Shown here piece after piece: positions 25,988 to 35,151 of a stretch of DNA of 64,000 nucleotides. The first letter of the stretch is position 1. The number at the start of each line of letters is the position of its first letter. A program made the translations under genes and the position numbers. A model generated the notes under the pieces. That model was given only the letters and a program-made list of their open reading frames with translations, did no database searches and was not told the origin of the DNA. The stretch is from Mucilaginibacter jinjuensis (GTDB lineage: Bacteria; Bacteroidota; Bacteroidia; Sphingobacteriales; Sphingobacteriaceae), in NCBI RefSeq assembly GCF_028596025.1, contig NZ_CP117167.1, positions 310,001 to 374,000 of the forward strand, written 5' to 3'.

Positions 25988-28159
25988 ATGAATTTTAAAA
26001 TCTACCATAAAAGCCTATTTGTACTATTATTGGTGCTGGGCATAAGCAATGCTGTGCACGCACAACACGATACGCAATGGACTAAAGACGGCTTCCATTA
26101 TTACGACCTCGACAGGGGCAGTATCATGATCTATGATGCCCGAGATGCCGGTAAAGCCACAACTTTACTGAGCAAAAATAAGCTGGGGCTTAAGGGGGAT
26201 ACGCTGAAGATCCGCAGGTTTACGGTATCTGAAGACGGGCAGCAGATCCTGATCAACAACAACACAAAAAAAGTATGGCGGCAAGATACCCGCGGCGATT
26301 ACTGGTTGTATAACCTTAAAACCGGCAAGCTCAAACAAATTGGTGCTGCACGCCCGGCATCGTCATTAATGTTCGCTAAACTATCGCCCGACGGCAAAAA
26401 GGTAGCCTACGTAAGCGAGCATAATTTATTTGTGGAAGATGTAACTACAGGAGTAGTTAAACAATTAACCACAGATGGTGCAAAACGCTTGATTAACGGC
26501 ACGTTCGATTGGGCGTATGAAGAAGAGTTTGATTGCAGGGACGGTTTCCGCTGGTCGCCCGATAGCCGCACCATCGCTTACTGGCAGATTGACGCAACGA
26601 AGATCAGAAACTACCTGATGCTGAATACTACCGATTCGGTTTACTCGCACGTGGTACCGGTTGAGTACCCGGTATCGGGCACAGACCCAAGTATGTGCCG
26701 CATTGGTGTGGTTAATATTAGCACGGCTAAAACTTTATGGATGAAGGTGCCAGGCGATGCTGTACAGCATTATATCCCACGGATGGAGTGGGCGGGTAAT
26801 ACTAATGAAATAATTCTTCAACAGCTGAACCGCCCGCAAAATGAGAGCAATATTTTTATCTGCAATACAACAACCGGTGCGGCGCGGTTAATTTATACCG
26901 ATAAAGACAAAGCCTGGGTTGATGTTAAGGAAGAACCCATTGGCTGGGATTGGGTAAATAATGGTAAATCATTTATCTGGGCAAGCGAGAAAGACGGCTG
27001 GAAACATCTGTACCAGATTGACCGTGATGGCAAAGAAACCTTATTAACCAAAGGCAATTACGATGTAGTAAGCCTAAGCCTGATTGATGAAGCAGGCGGC
27101 TATGTTTACTTTATTGCCTCGCCCGAAAACCCATTGCAGCGTTACCTGTACCGTGTAGCCCTGAATGGCAGCAGCACTACCGCCGACCGTATAACCCCGC
27201 TCGACCAGCTAGGTACGCATGGTTATGAGATTTCGCCCAATGGGAAACTGGCTTTGCATAATTTCTCGAATGCTTATACAAGGCCTGCAGAAGAGGTGAT
27301 TAATATCCCTCAGCACCAACACATCAGCGGGAGCATGATTAAGATTGATCCCGATGCCGTAAAAAACAAACCGGAGTTCTTCAGGGTGAAAACTACTGAT
27401 GGTATCCAACTGGATGGCTGGATGATGAAGCCAACCAACTTCGATGCCAATAAAAAATACCCGGTTGTGTTTATGGTTTATGGTGAACCTGCTTCACAAA
27501 CGGTTACCGATAGCTATGGCGTTGGCCGTAACCGCTTGTACAAAGGCAGTATGGCTGATGATGGATATATCTACATTTCGGTAGATAACCGCGGCGCACC
27601 TGCCCCGCGCGGCAGGGAATGGCGCAAATCCATTTACAAAAATATAGGTACCCTTAACATCCGAGACCAGGCTATGGCTGCCAAAGAGATTTTGAAATGG
27701 CCTTATGTTGATAGCAGCCGTGTAGCAGTTTGGGGTTGGAGCGGTGGTGGCTCATCAACCCTTAACCTGCTTTTCCAATACCCCGAAATTTATAAAACAG
27801 GGATAGCCATAGCTGCAGTAGGCAACCAGCTTACTTACGATAATATTTACCAGGAACGCTACATGGGCGTACCAACCGATGCTGACGGCCGTGCGCCGTT
27901 TATTAAAGGTTCGCCCATTACTTATGCTAAAAATCTGAGGGGAAATTTATTATACATTCACGGCACAGGCGATGATAATGTACATTTTGATAATGCCGAA
28001 ATGCTGATTAACCAGTTAATTAAATATAACAGGCAGTTTCAGATGATGGCCTACCCCAACCGAACCCATGCCATTAACGAAGGCGAAGGAACGACGGAAC
28101 ACTTAAAAACCTTGTATACCCAATATTTAAAAGAGCATTGCCCGCCGGGCGGCAGATAG
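25988..28159 (+). CDS. S9B family dipeptidyl-peptidase IV-like enzyme
   Basis: An exported 723-residue serine peptidase that should remove N-terminal dipeptides, often Xaa-Pro. ATG 25988 is preferred over a TTG three codons earlier because it opens the signal peptide (to AVHAQ). The N-terminal beta-propeller (about 50-460) includes DWAYEEEF, the Glu pair that binds the substrate N-terminus in DPP IV. The alpha/beta hydrolase domain has the Ser in WGWSGGGSS, the Asp in GTGDDNVH and the His in NRTHAI, in order. Divergent from the upstream serine hydrolase. It ends in a strong terminator. Confidence 0.93.
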   Translation: MNFKIYHKSLFVLLLVLGISNAVHAQHDTQWTKDGFHYYDLDRGSIMIYDARDAGKATTLLSKNKLGLKGDTLKIRRFTVSEDGQQILINNNTKKVWRQDTRGDYWLYNLKTGKLKQIGAARPASSLMFAKLSPDGKKVAYVSEHNLFVEDVTTGVVKQLTTDGAKRLINGTFDWAYEEEFDCRDGFRWSPDSRTIAYWQIDATKIRNYLMLNTTDSVYSHVVPVEYPVSGTDPSMCRIGVVNISTAKTLWMKVPGDAVQHYIPRMEWAGNTNEIILQQLNRPQNESNIFICNTTTGAARLIYTDKDKAWVDVKEEPIGWDWVNNGKSFIWASEKDGWKHLYQIDRDGKETLLTKGNYDVVSLSLIDEAGGYVYFIASPENPLQRYLYRVALNGSSTTADRITPLDQLGTHGYEISPNGKLALHNFSNAYTRPAEEVINIPQHQHISGSMIKIDPDAVKNKPEFFRVKTTDGIQLDGWMMKPTNFDANKKYPVVFMVYGEPASQTVTDSYGVGRNRLYKGSMADDGYIYISVDNRGAPAPRGREWRKSIYKNIGTLNIRDQAMAAKEILKWPYVDSSRVAVWGWSGGGSSTLNLLFQYPEIYKTGIAIAAVGNQLTYDNIYQERYMGVPTDADGRAPFIKGSPITYAKNLRGNLLYIHGTGDDNVHFDNAEMLINQLIKYNRQFQMMAYPNRTHAINEGEGTTEHLKTLYTQYLKEHCPPGGR

Positions 28160-28160
28160 T

Positions 28161-28208
28161 CATATTCAAAAAAAGCTCCTGGTAAACCGGGAGCTTTTTT
28201 TGAATATG
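28161..28208. terminator. Strong terminator with a 19-bp stem
   Basis: 28161-28179 pairs perfectly with 28190-28208 over a 10-base loop; A and T runs flank the GCTCC/GGAGC core, so it can work on both strands. Confidence 0.85.
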
Positions 28209-28257
28209 GTTGTTACATAATACTATTAAGGTTCGTATTGATTATAAACCACTTATT

Positions 28258-28734
28258 ATGAAACCGTTTGTATACTTAGTTTTTACGCTGATAGCCTTTG
28301 CTGTGATAATCAGCTGTAAAAAAGATTCACCAAAAAATAATAATGACGGGCTTGTTGGCACCTGGGAAAACCGGCAAATATACCCAAGCGCAACCGGGCA
28401 CAGCCAGGTTTTTACATTTAGCGCCAACGGAACCTTCGAAACGCATGCGACGGCGTTCGATGCGGTAAGTAACCAATCACTCGGCTATTTTTATAAAAGC
28501 ACTGGTAACTATGTGTTGAATGGCAGTGACCTTTCGTTTTCCAATATAGTTTATTACGGTATCCCAAATAACGGCTCGAGCGCTGTGCCCGAAAATCAAT
28601 TGGTTGTAGGCACTCAAACTTATAACAGCCCCTATTCAGTAGGTTTTAATGCTAAAAGAGATTCGCTGTCGCTGTTAATTCATTGCCCGGCAAATGCCAA
28701 CTGCATAGGCTTGTTATGGTATAAAAAGAAATAG
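28258..28734 (+). CDS. Lipocalin-like lipoprotein of unknown function
   Basis: A 158-residue putative lipoprotein. ATG 28258 is chosen because the signal peptide with lipobox (VIISC, Cys about 19) starts there. After a Lys/Asn-rich linker, GLVGTWENRQIYP and FTFSANGTFETHA have the look of the lipocalin-like/DUF4923-type beta-barrels common in Bacteroidota. A Cys pair (CPANANC) near the C-terminus could form a disulfide. It sits between two convergent hydrolase genes. I do not recognise a specific family. Confidence 0.7.
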   Translation: MKPFVYLVFTLIAFAVIISCKKDSPKNNNDGLVGTWENRQIYPSATGHSQVFTFSANGTFETHATAFDAVSNQSLGYFYKSTGNYVLNGSDLSFSNIVYYGIPNNGSSAVPENQLVVGTQTYNSPYSVGFNAKRDSLSLLIHCPANANCIGLLWYKKK

Positions 28735-28741
28735 CAGATTG

Positions 28742-30241
28742 TTAGTTCGCCCGGTTTAAAACGAGGCCATCTACACTGATGCTGTTTACTTTGCCATCTT
28801 CGGGGTTAAGGTTAAAGCTTATGGCAGCTTTGCCGTAAGCTATATTGCTGTAATCGCCGTAAAAGGTATCGTAATGCCAGTGTTTAACGGTGGCGGTGAG
28901 GATATGGTTAATATCAATAACCAGGGCATCTTTATCAGCCTTAACGTTTACTTCGCCATACAACGGGTCGGTGTATTTGCCGGCATAGTTGCTTAGTTCG
29001 AGCGATGGTTTTGTGCCCATTACACGTTTGGCCAGTTCGTCTTTTTCTGCCTTTTCCTGCTTGGCGTGTATGCCGTTATAAAGCTTTAAAAAGTCGGCAC
29101 TCCAGTCCGTATCGCCACCCAGTGCGAAAGTATCAAAAGCCTTAAACATCAGCGCATGGCGTAATTCGGCATGATCGAGGTTGGCCAGTATGTATACGCC
29201 CATCTGCTTATCAACCAGCATGCCGTTGATGGCTATCATGCCGCTCAGGCTGCCGGTGTGGAAGTCAACCTTCTGTCCTTTATAATCTTGCTGAAACCAA
29301 CCCATGCCATAAGTTATCCAGTGCGGATGGGTAAGCTGCATGGTGGGGTAAAATTCTTCTTTGGTTACAAAGGTGTGGGGTTCTAAGAGATAAGCCCAGG
29401 TCTCGGGCTTAAGCAGGCGTTTGTTGTGATCGTATTTGCTGCTATCCAGCATACATTGTACCCATTTACCCATATCGTCCACGCATGACCATACACCTCC
29501 AGCCGGGCCGATCTCGTCGGTTTCATCGAGTGGTACTTTTTGCACAACGCTGTCGATTTTCATGTGGGCTGATGATAGATTGCCTAAGCCTTTTGTGTAT
29601 TTAATCAACGGTACAGTGCGTATCATTTTCAATGGTTCGAAAATCCTGGTTTTGATGAATTGATCCCAGGGCATGCCGCCTGCTTTTTCAATTACCTTAC
29701 CGGCAACCAGGTAAAAGATGTTTTGGTAAGCAAAACCTGCACGGAAACTATATTGCGGTTTTACCAGCCTCAACCGGTGCATAATTTCATCAGACGAAAT
29801 ATCCATCAGGCCCCATAAATAATCGGTATTGCCAACGCCGCTGTCGTGTAAAAACAAATCGCGCACGGTTAATTCGCGGGTTACATAAGGGTCGTATAGT
29901 TGAAAATCGGGCAGGTAATCGGTTACTTTATCGTCCCAGTGCAGTTTACCCTCATCAACCAAAATGCCGGCACAGGTAGCCGTAATAGCTTTTGTGGTTG
30001 ATGCTATGGCGAACATGGTTTGCGTGTTAACCTTGTCGGTTTTGCCTTTCTCCAGCACGCCATAACCTTTCTTAAATACCACCTGGTTGTTTTTTACAAC
30101 GATAATGGCCAGGCCGGGTACCTGCCAATCGGTAACGCCTTTCTGCACATATTGGTCAAAAGCGGCAAGCTGTTCGGCAGATTGCGCCATGCTGAAAACC
30201 GGGAAAATAAACAGGAAGAGACAGGTAAAATATCTTCTCAT
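28742..30241 (-). CDS. Beta-lactamase-related serine hydrolase, second paralogue
   Basis: A 499-residue exported serine hydrolase with a signal peptide to FSMAQ. SxxK appears as STTK within FAIASTTKAITATCAG (about residue 80-83), YxN as YQN within FRAGFAYQNIFYLVAG, and FHTGSLSGM is at the HxG site. The C-terminal part resembles DUF3471 (LSNYAGKYTDPLYGEV). It has the same architecture as the protein at 24374-25915 (both have WQVPG/WRIPG after the N-terminus), so an old duplication is likely. It ends about 8 bases past the stop of the small lipoprotein gene that faces it. Confidence 0.88.
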   Translation of the reverse strand: MRRYFTCLFLFIFPVFSMAQSAEQLAAFDQYVQKGVTDWQVPGLAIIVVKNNQVVFKKGYGVLEKGKTDKVNTQTMFAIASTTKAITATCAGILVDEGKLHWDDKVTDYLPDFQLYDPYVTRELTVRDLFLHDSGVGNTDYLWGLMDISSDEIMHRLRLVKPQYSFRAGFAYQNIFYLVAGKVIEKAGGMPWDQFIKTRIFEPLKMIRTVPLIKYTKGLGNLSSAHMKIDSVVQKVPLDETDEIGPAGGVWSCVDDMGKWVQCMLDSSKYDHNKRLLKPETWAYLLEPHTFVTKEEFYPTMQLTHPHWITYGMGWFQQDYKGQKVDFHTGSLSGMIAINGMLVDKQMGVYILANLDHAELRHALMFKAFDTFALGGDTDWSADFLKLYNGIHAKQEKAEKDELAKRVMGTKPSLELSNYAGKYTDPLYGEVNVKADKDALVIDINHILTATVKHWHYDTFYGDYSNIAYGKAAISFNLNPEDGKVNSISVDGLVLNRAN

Positions 30242-30283
30242 ATCTAATTGGTATTTAGTTGTTTAAGATATGAAAAAAAGTAA

Positions 30284-30318
30284 CGCAAATAAAAAAGCCC
30301 CGATGATTACCGGGGCTT
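30284..30318 (-). terminator. Terminator after ssb
   Basis: AAGCCCCG and CGGGGCTT form the stem; on the minus strand a T run follows. It separates ssb from the hydrolase gene. Confidence 0.8.
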
Positions 30319-30336
30319 CGCTTGGGTTATAATTGG

Positions 30337-30759
30337 TTAGTTAAAAGGCAGGTCATCTTCGCCGTCGGCACTAAAACCGGGGCCAATATCGCTTGGTTTT
30401 AATTGTTTTGGGGCTTCACCTTCAAAGTCGCTTTTGCGGCCCAGCATGGTAAAGTTTTCGGCAACAACTTCGGTGGTGTATTTCTTAATCCCTTCTTTAT
30501 CTTCGAAAGAGCGGGTCCTTAATTTTCCTTCTATGTAAACTAATTTTCCTTTTTGCAGGTATTTTGCAGCCACATCGGCCAGGCCGCGCCACATTACAAT
30601 ATTGTGCCACTCGGTTTGTTCAACTTTTTTACCATCCTTATTGAATGTTTCTGAAGTTGCTAAGGGGAAACTCGCCACCGCAACGCCGCCTTCCAAGTGG
30701 CGTATTTCGGGGTCTTTGCCCAGGTGGCCTACGAGTATTACTTTGTTTATTCCTGACAT
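30337..30759 (-). CDS. ssb: Single-stranded DNA-binding protein
   Basis: A 140-residue OB-fold protein that coats single-stranded DNA in replication and repair. NKVILVGHLGKDPEIRH, TSETFNKDGKKVEQTEWHNIVMWRGLADVAAKYLQKGKLVYIEGKLRTRSF and TEVVAENFTMLGRK are classic SSB motifs. The acidic tail ends in DDLPFN, close to the usual DDDIPF partner-binding tip. It lies 6 bases downstream of mutY on the same strand, a repair-related operon. The short length is common in Bacteroidota, which often have more than one SSB. Confidence 0.95.
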   Translation of the reverse strand: MSGINKVILVGHLGKDPEIRHLEGGVAVASFPLATSETFNKDGKKVEQTEWHNIVMWRGLADVAAKYLQKGKLVYIEGKLRTRSFEDKEGIKKYTTEVVAENFTMLGRKSDFEGEAPKQLKPSDIGPGFSADGEDDLPFN

Positions 30760-30765
30760 TATAGT

Positions 30766-31836
30766 TTAATTAGAAAAAGGGAAATTATTTTTAAATGTAA
30801 AAAAATTAGTTAAAAATATAAAAATGATTTGAGGCATCGCTAAATTTTTTAAATTTTCTACTTCTGTGTAAAACCATTCTTGTTTTAATTTAATCCCTTT
30901 GCTTTTTAAAATTATAAAATTCACCTTCAGGCGTTGGTGGGTAAGGATGTGTGTGAGGGGGCCGGAAACTTCAATCACCTCTGCATCACTCCCAAAATAT
31001 TCAACGGCCTCGCTAAGTTGTACTACTTCATACGGGTCGGGTTTTTCAGAAGTTTCAATCAGGGGTAGGTCATACATATTAGCCCATATATCTTTCATGC
31101 CTCTTTTGTTCATCAATACCTTTTCGCCATCGGTTATTAAAAAATAATTAAGGTAACGTTCCCGGACCTTAACTGTTTTAAGTTTAACAGGTAATTGTGT
31201 AGTGGCGTTGTTTAAAAAAGCATGACAACCGATGTTTACCGGGCAAATACCGCAAGCCGGGCTTTTGGGTTTGCAGATGATTGCGCCCAGCTCCATCATG
31301 GCCTGGTTATGCAAGCCGGGATTGTCATGATTTAAAATATCATTCGCAGTTTCCTGGAACAACTTTTTGCCTTTGGTTGAGTTAATTGGCTCACTAATGC
31401 CGAAATATCGGGCAAGCACGCGGTACACGTTACCATCGACCACAGCTTTGGCTTCATTGGCCGAAAATGAGGAGATAGCAGCAGCCGTGTATTCGCCTAT
31501 TCCTTTCAGCTTAATCAGCTGCTCATATTGGTTTGGAAACGTGCCCTTATATAGCTCATTTACAAGCCGCGCGGTGGTTAACATATTGCGGCCGCGCGAA
31601 TAATAACCCAGCCCCTGCCATAATTTTAGTATGTCATCTTCGCTGGCTGCGGCAAAGGCGGCCACGTTTGGATAGTGTTCTAAAAAGCGGTAAAAATAAG
31701 GCATCCCCTGCTCCACACGGGTTTGCTGTAAGATGATCTCAGACAGCCAAATAGTGTAAGCATCAGTGGTGTTACGCCAGGGTAAATCGCGTTTATTATT
31801 GGAGTACCATTGTGTAATTTCGTTCGAAAAATTCAT
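30766..31836 (-). CDS. mutY: A/G-specific adenine DNA glycosylase
   Basis: A 356-residue base-excision repair enzyme that removes A opposite 8-oxoG. ATG 31836 is used; the in-frame TTG three codons earlier adds nothing. The HhH-GPD domain has catalytic Glu in WLSEIILQQTRV (about 33), LKGIGEYTAAAI and the catalytic Asp in VVDGNVYRV. The 4Fe-4S cluster Cys are spaced CKPKSPACGICPVNIGC. The C-terminal domain (about 225-350) is the 8-oxoG-reading, NUDIX-like region. It is upstream of ssb and divergent from the HU gene. Confidence 0.95.
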   Translation of the reverse strand: MNFSNEITQWYSNNKRDLPWRNTTDAYTIWLSEIILQQTRVEQGMPYFYRFLEHYPNVAAFAAASEDDILKLWQGLGYYSRGRNMLTTARLVNELYKGTFPNQYEQLIKLKGIGEYTAAAISSFSANEAKAVVDGNVYRVLARYFGISEPINSTKGKKLFQETANDILNHDNPGLHNQAMMELGAIICKPKSPACGICPVNIGCHAFLNNATTQLPVKLKTVKVRERYLNYFLITDGEKVLMNKRGMKDIWANMYDLPLIETSEKPDPYEVVQLSEAVEYFGSDAEVIEVSGPLTHILTHQRLKVNFIILKSKGIKLKQEWFYTEVENLKNLAMPQIIFIFLTNFFTFKNNFPFSN

Positions 31837-31917
31837 TGTAAACAAAGGTAATTATTGTCAGCAGAATGGCATTATACGCCGTTTTTAGGCCAATACAAAA
31901 AAAATACAGTGTTTTAT

Positions 31918-31948
31918 TTCAATGTTTCCATATAAACCCATACTTTTG
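31918..31948 (+). promoter_or_regulatory. Promoter for the HU-like gene
   Basis: -7 box TACTTTTG at 31941-31948 fits TAnnTTTG; TTC stands 20 bases upstream where TTG is expected at -33. It lies about 50 bases before the start codon. Confidence 0.5.
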
Positions 31949-31998
31949 CAACCCCAAAACAGTTAAGTAGTTATCATATAATTAAAGAAAAATAAGGT

Positions 31999-32298
31999 AT
32001 GACCAAGGCAGAGATTATAGCTGAGATCTCATCTAAAACAGGTATCGAGAAAATGGACGTTCAAGAAACTGTTGAGGCATTTTTTAAAGTAGTAAAAACC
32101 TCTATGGTAGGTGGCGAAAATGTATACGTGAGAGGTTTCGGTAGTTTTGTAGTTAAGAAAAGAGCTAAAAAAACAGCGCGTAATATTTCAAAAAATACTG
32201 CCATTATTATACCAGAGCATTTTGTGCCAAGTTTTAAACCCGCAAAAACTTTTGTTGAAAAAGTAAAAACCGGTAACAAAACAAAATCAAGCAAATAA
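31999..32298 (+). CDS. HU/IHF-family DNA-binding protein
   Basis: A 99-residue nucleoid protein that bends DNA. It has the full HU fold: MTKAEIIAEISSKTGIEKMDVQETVEAFF for the helical body, VYVRGFGSFVVKKRAKKTARNI leading into the DNA-binding arm, and FVPSFKPAKTF after it, where HU has VPAFKPGK. A Lys-rich tail (KTGNKTKSSK) extends the usual 90 residues. It may share a transcript with the TPR gene 16 bases downstream. Confidence 0.95.
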   Translation: MTKAEIIAEISSKTGIEKMDVQETVEAFFKVVKTSMVGGENVYVRGFGSFVVKKRAKKTARNISKNTAIIIPEHFVPSFKPAKTFVEKVKTGNKTKSSK

Positions 32299-32313
32299 TT
32301 TATTAAGCGTATC

Positions 32314-33177
32314 ATGAACTGGAAACAAATAGTAACCATAGTAGCAGTTATTGCTTTAATGACCTATTTGTATGAGTTGCCGGTTAAAGGACTGATAAAG
32401 CCTAAAGACGAGTCTGGCCACAGTAACGGTGTAATGGCAAGTAAAAATGCCGCTGCCCGCCCTGTTACCCAGGTAAGTGTTGAAGCTATATCGGCCAGCG
32501 CCAAAGCAGCTGTAGGCCCTGCATTAGCAGGTAAAATTGCAGCTTTAGAAGATCAGTTAAGCAAAGCGCCTGAAGGAGCAGCTAAGCTGGCCGTTAAAAA
32601 GCAGCTTGCCCAACAGTGGGACGATGTAAATCAGCCCGCACCTGCAGGTTTCTACTATCTTGATCTTGCCCGTAAGAGCAACGATTTTAAAGATTGGTTA
32701 AACGCAGGTACCCGTTTTAATGATGCTTATAAATTTACACAGGATACTGCCGTACAGCCTGCTTATGTAGCCAATGCGGTAGAAGCCTTTGAACACGCAC
32801 GTAAACTAAAACCCCAGGATCTGGATGCCGAAGCTGGTTTAGGTATTGCATACGTAAACGGTGGCGCGCCAAGCCCAATGCAGGGAATTGGTTTATTGCT
32901 TGATGTGGTAAAACAAGATCCGGCAAACCATAACGCTAATATGAACCTGGGCCAGTTCGCAATGAAATCGGGCCAGTATGATAAAGCGGTTACAAGGTTT
33001 AAAACGGTGATTGCACAAAAGCCAGAAGTTGAACCTTACTTTTACCTGGCAGAAAGCTATAAGCAGCTGGGTATGAAAAAGGAAGCTATTGCAGCTTATC
33101 AAAAATGTAAAGAGATGATGCCTGATCCGGCTTTCGGAGAACGCATTGATCAGTTTATCAAGGAATTAAAAGATTAA
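32314..33177 (+). CDS. Membrane-anchored TPR-repeat protein
   Basis: A 287-residue protein with one N-terminal membrane segment (IVTIVAVIALMTYLYEL, about 5-21), an Ala-rich linker and TPR-like helical repeats over about 150-285. VANAVEAFEHARKLKPQDLDAEAGLGIAYV, NHNANMNLGQFAMKSGQYDKAVTRFKTVI and VEPYFYLAESYKQLGMKKEAIAAYQKCKEM show the TPR pattern. TPR arrays bind partner proteins. The gene sits between an HU gene and a small basic ribosomal-type gene; its partner is unknown. Confidence 0.85.
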   Translation: MNWKQIVTIVAVIALMTYLYELPVKGLIKPKDESGHSNGVMASKNAAARPVTQVSVEAISASAKAAVGPALAGKIAALEDQLSKAPEGAAKLAVKKQLAQQWDDVNQPAPAGFYYLDLARKSNDFKDWLNAGTRFNDAYKFTQDTAVQPAYVANAVEAFEHARKLKPQDLDAEAGLGIAYVNGGAPSPMQGIGLLLDVVKQDPANHNANMNLGQFAMKSGQYDKAVTRFKTVIAQKPEVEPYFYLAESYKQLGMKKEAIAAYQKCKEMMPDPAFGERIDQFIKELKD

Positions 33178-33200
33178 TTAACAATAAAAAAAATTAGACT

Positions 33201-33290
33201 ATGCCAAGCGGTAAAAAACGTAAGCGCCATAAAATGGCTACCCACAAACGTAAAAAACGTTTAAGAAAAAACAGACATAAAAAGAAATAA
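33201..33290 (+). CDS. 29-residue basic protein, bS22/mS38 (COX24)-like
   Basis: A tiny protein starting MPSGKKRKRHKMATHKRK and ending in RHKKK; about 60% of residues are Lys or Arg. The pattern RKRHKM-x-THKRKKRLRKNRHK resembles the small-subunit ribosomal protein bS22 of actinobacteria and mitochondrial mS38 (AURKAIP1/COX24), which bind rRNA near the decoding site. An A-rich run just upstream and a strong terminator 16 bases downstream support it as a real gene. It follows the TPR gene by 23 bases and precedes rng. It is below the length usually called by gene finders. The homology is my reading of the pattern, not a search result. Confidence 0.8.
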   Translation: MPSGKKRKRHKMATHKRKKRLRKNRHKKK

Positions 33291-33306
33291 GCTACATTAG
33301 CTTTCG

Positions 33307-33341
33307 TTACCTGCCTTTTTCAAGGCAGGTAAATTTTTTTT
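33307..33341 (+). terminator. Terminator after the HU-TPR-small protein genes
   Basis: TTACCTGCCTT pairs with AAGGCAGGTAA over TTTC and is followed by eight T. Confidence 0.9.
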
Positions 33342-33396
33342 GTTTTTGTTTTACCTTTTTGCGATGGAAATCGCAATATAAGAAATGGAGTAGCAG

Positions 33397-34947
33397 TTGG
33401 TAAAAGAATTAATTATCGATGCATCCCCAAACGGGGCTACTATTGCCTTATTACAGGATAAACAACTTGTAGAACTCCATAAAGAGCAAATCAGCAACAA
33501 TTATACAGTTGGTGATATATACCTCGGCCGCATCAAAAAGATTATGCCGGGGCTTAATGCTGCCTTTGTGGATGTAGGATACGAGAAGGATGCTTTTTTG
33601 CATTATCTTGATCTGGGCCCACAGGTACAAAGCTTATTAAAACTAACCAAGCAGGTGCGCGGAGGTAGTTATCAGGCTAAATTGCTCGATAACTTTAAAG
33701 CCGAAGCTGACATCAGCAAATCGGGTAAAATATCCGATGTGGTTACCAAAAATCAGCTCATACCGGTTCAGATCGCTAAGGAGCCAATTTCAACCAAAGG
33801 GCCACGCCTCAGTTCCGACCTGTCTATCGCAGGCCGTTATGTGGTATTGGTACCCTTCTCAGAAGCTATATCTATCTCTAAAAAGATAAAAAGCAATACT
33901 GAGCGTACGCGGTTGCGCAAAATTGTAGAGAGTATTAAGCCAAAGAACTTTGGCGTAATTATCCGTACAGTTTCTGAAGATAAAGGCGTAGTAGAATTGC
34001 AGAAGGACCTGCTCGACTTAGTGTCGAAGTGGGAAACTTTTATTACAAGGCTGCCTTCAACGGAGCCTTCTAAAAAGATTTTAGGCGAGATCGACCGTAC
34101 ATCAACGCTATTGAGGGATATATTAAATCCCGATTTTCAGCACATCTACGTAAACGATAACTCGATCTATGAAGAGGTGAAATCTTATGTACACGAGATA
34201 TCCCCTGATCTCGAAAGTATAGTTCGCCTGCACAAGCACAAGGATCCTATTTTTGAGCACCACGGTGTTGAAAAACAGATCAAATCTGCGTTTGGCAAAA
34301 CTGTAAACCTGGCCGGTGGCGCATATTTGGTTATTGAGCATACCGAGGCCTTGCATGTTATCGACGTAAACAGCGGTAACCGTACTGCCAATAAAGAAAA
34401 CCAGGAAGAAAATGCTTTCCAGGTTAATAAAGAAGCCGCACGCGAAATTGCCCGCCAGCTTAGGCTGCGCGATATGGGTGGTATTGTGGTGATTGACTTT
34501 ATTGACATGCACAAGCCAACCAACCGCAAGGATCTTTTTGATTACCTGCGTAACGAGATGGCGCACGACCGTGCAAAGCATACCATACTGCCGCCAAGTA
34601 AATTTGGGTTGGTACAGATCACCAGGCAACGCGTTCGCCCGGAGATGAACATTGTAACCAGCGAAGTTTGTCCGGCATGCCATGGCACTGGCGTTATCAG
34701 GCCAAGTATTTTGCTGCTGGATGATATTGAAACCAATTTCAATTACATACTGGTTGAGCAAAACGAGAAAAAGATTACATTATGTGTGCACCCTTACATT
34801 GAGGCATACATTAAAAAAGGAATTTTTACACGCCAGATTAAATGGTATTTTAAATATGGCCAGTGGATAAAGGTGAAGAGCAATCCCGCCTACCAGATTA
34901 CAGAGTTCCATTTCTTCAACACCAAAGACGAAGAAATTAAGTTATAA
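33397..34947 (+). CDS. rng: Ribonuclease E/G family protein
   Basis: A 516-residue endoribonuclease for rRNA and mRNA processing. The start is TTG at 33397, with GGAG 6 bases upstream; an ATG just before it runs into TAG. The S1-like domain (GDIYLGRIKKIMPGLNAAFVDVG, about 38-60) is interrupted by the usual long insert. Catalytic Asp residues lie in VIDVNSGN (about 327) and GGIVVIDFIDM (about 370). CPACHGTG (about 425) is the zinc-link motif of the family. Length matches RNase G rather than full RNase E. The C-terminal scaffold of RNase E is absent. Confidence 0.94.
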   Translation: MVKELIIDASPNGATIALLQDKQLVELHKEQISNNYTVGDIYLGRIKKIMPGLNAAFVDVGYEKDAFLHYLDLGPQVQSLLKLTKQVRGGSYQAKLLDNFKAEADISKSGKISDVVTKNQLIPVQIAKEPISTKGPRLSSDLSIAGRYVVLVPFSEAISISKKIKSNTERTRLRKIVESIKPKNFGVIIRTVSEDKGVVELQKDLLDLVSKWETFITRLPSTEPSKKILGEIDRTSTLLRDILNPDFQHIYVNDNSIYEEVKSYVHEISPDLESIVRLHKHKDPIFEHHGVEKQIKSAFGKTVNLAGGAYLVIEHTEALHVIDVNSGNRTANKENQEENAFQVNKEAAREIARQLRLRDMGGIVVIDFIDMHKPTNRKDLFDYLRNEMAHDRAKHTILPPSKFGLVQITRQRVRPEMNIVTSEVCPACHGTGVIRPSILLLDDIETNFNYILVEQNEKKITLCVHPYIEAYIKKGIFTRQIKWYFKYGQWIKVKSNPAYQITEFHFFNTKDEEIKL

Positions 34948-34981
34948 TTTGGCAATTAGCTAATTCGGCAATTTGTCAATG
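34946..34981 (+). repeat. 36-bp octamer element fused to the rng stop codon
   Basis: AATTTGGC, AATTAGCT, AATTCGGC, AATTTGTC, then AATG. It begins with the AA of TAA. Confidence 0.8.
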
Positions 34982-34988
34982 AGAAATA

Positions 34989-35026
34989 GAAAGGGCTGAT
35001 AGTTTACTATCGGCCCTTTCTGTTTT
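34989..35026 (+). terminator. Terminator after rng
   Basis: AGAAAGGGC pairs with GCCCTTTCT, extended inward by TGATAG/CTATCG, followed by GTTTTT. Confidence 0.8.
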
Positions 35027-35040
35027 TACTCAAAATGGCT

Positions 35041-35110
35041 GTCATACTGAGCTCCGTCAAAGTATGGTGCAGAGGGCCGACGCTTATGCTTGGACGGAGC
35101 TCAGCATGAC
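35041..35110. repeat. Family B palindrome, inverted orientation
   Basis: Starts GTCATACTGAGCTCCGTC and ends GACGGAGCTCAGCATGAC. The centre GGTGCAGAGGGCCGACGCTT is the complement of the centre at 62639-62658. Confidence 0.8.
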
Positions 35111-35151
35111 AGCCCCCTCATTTGTTACATACAATTTATACCTTTAGCAAT

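Noticed and set aside
24374..30241. Antibiotic-resistance beta-lactamases
   Set aside because: The fold is shared with many serine hydrolases; the DUF3471-like tail and peptidase neighbour suggest other amide or ester substrates.
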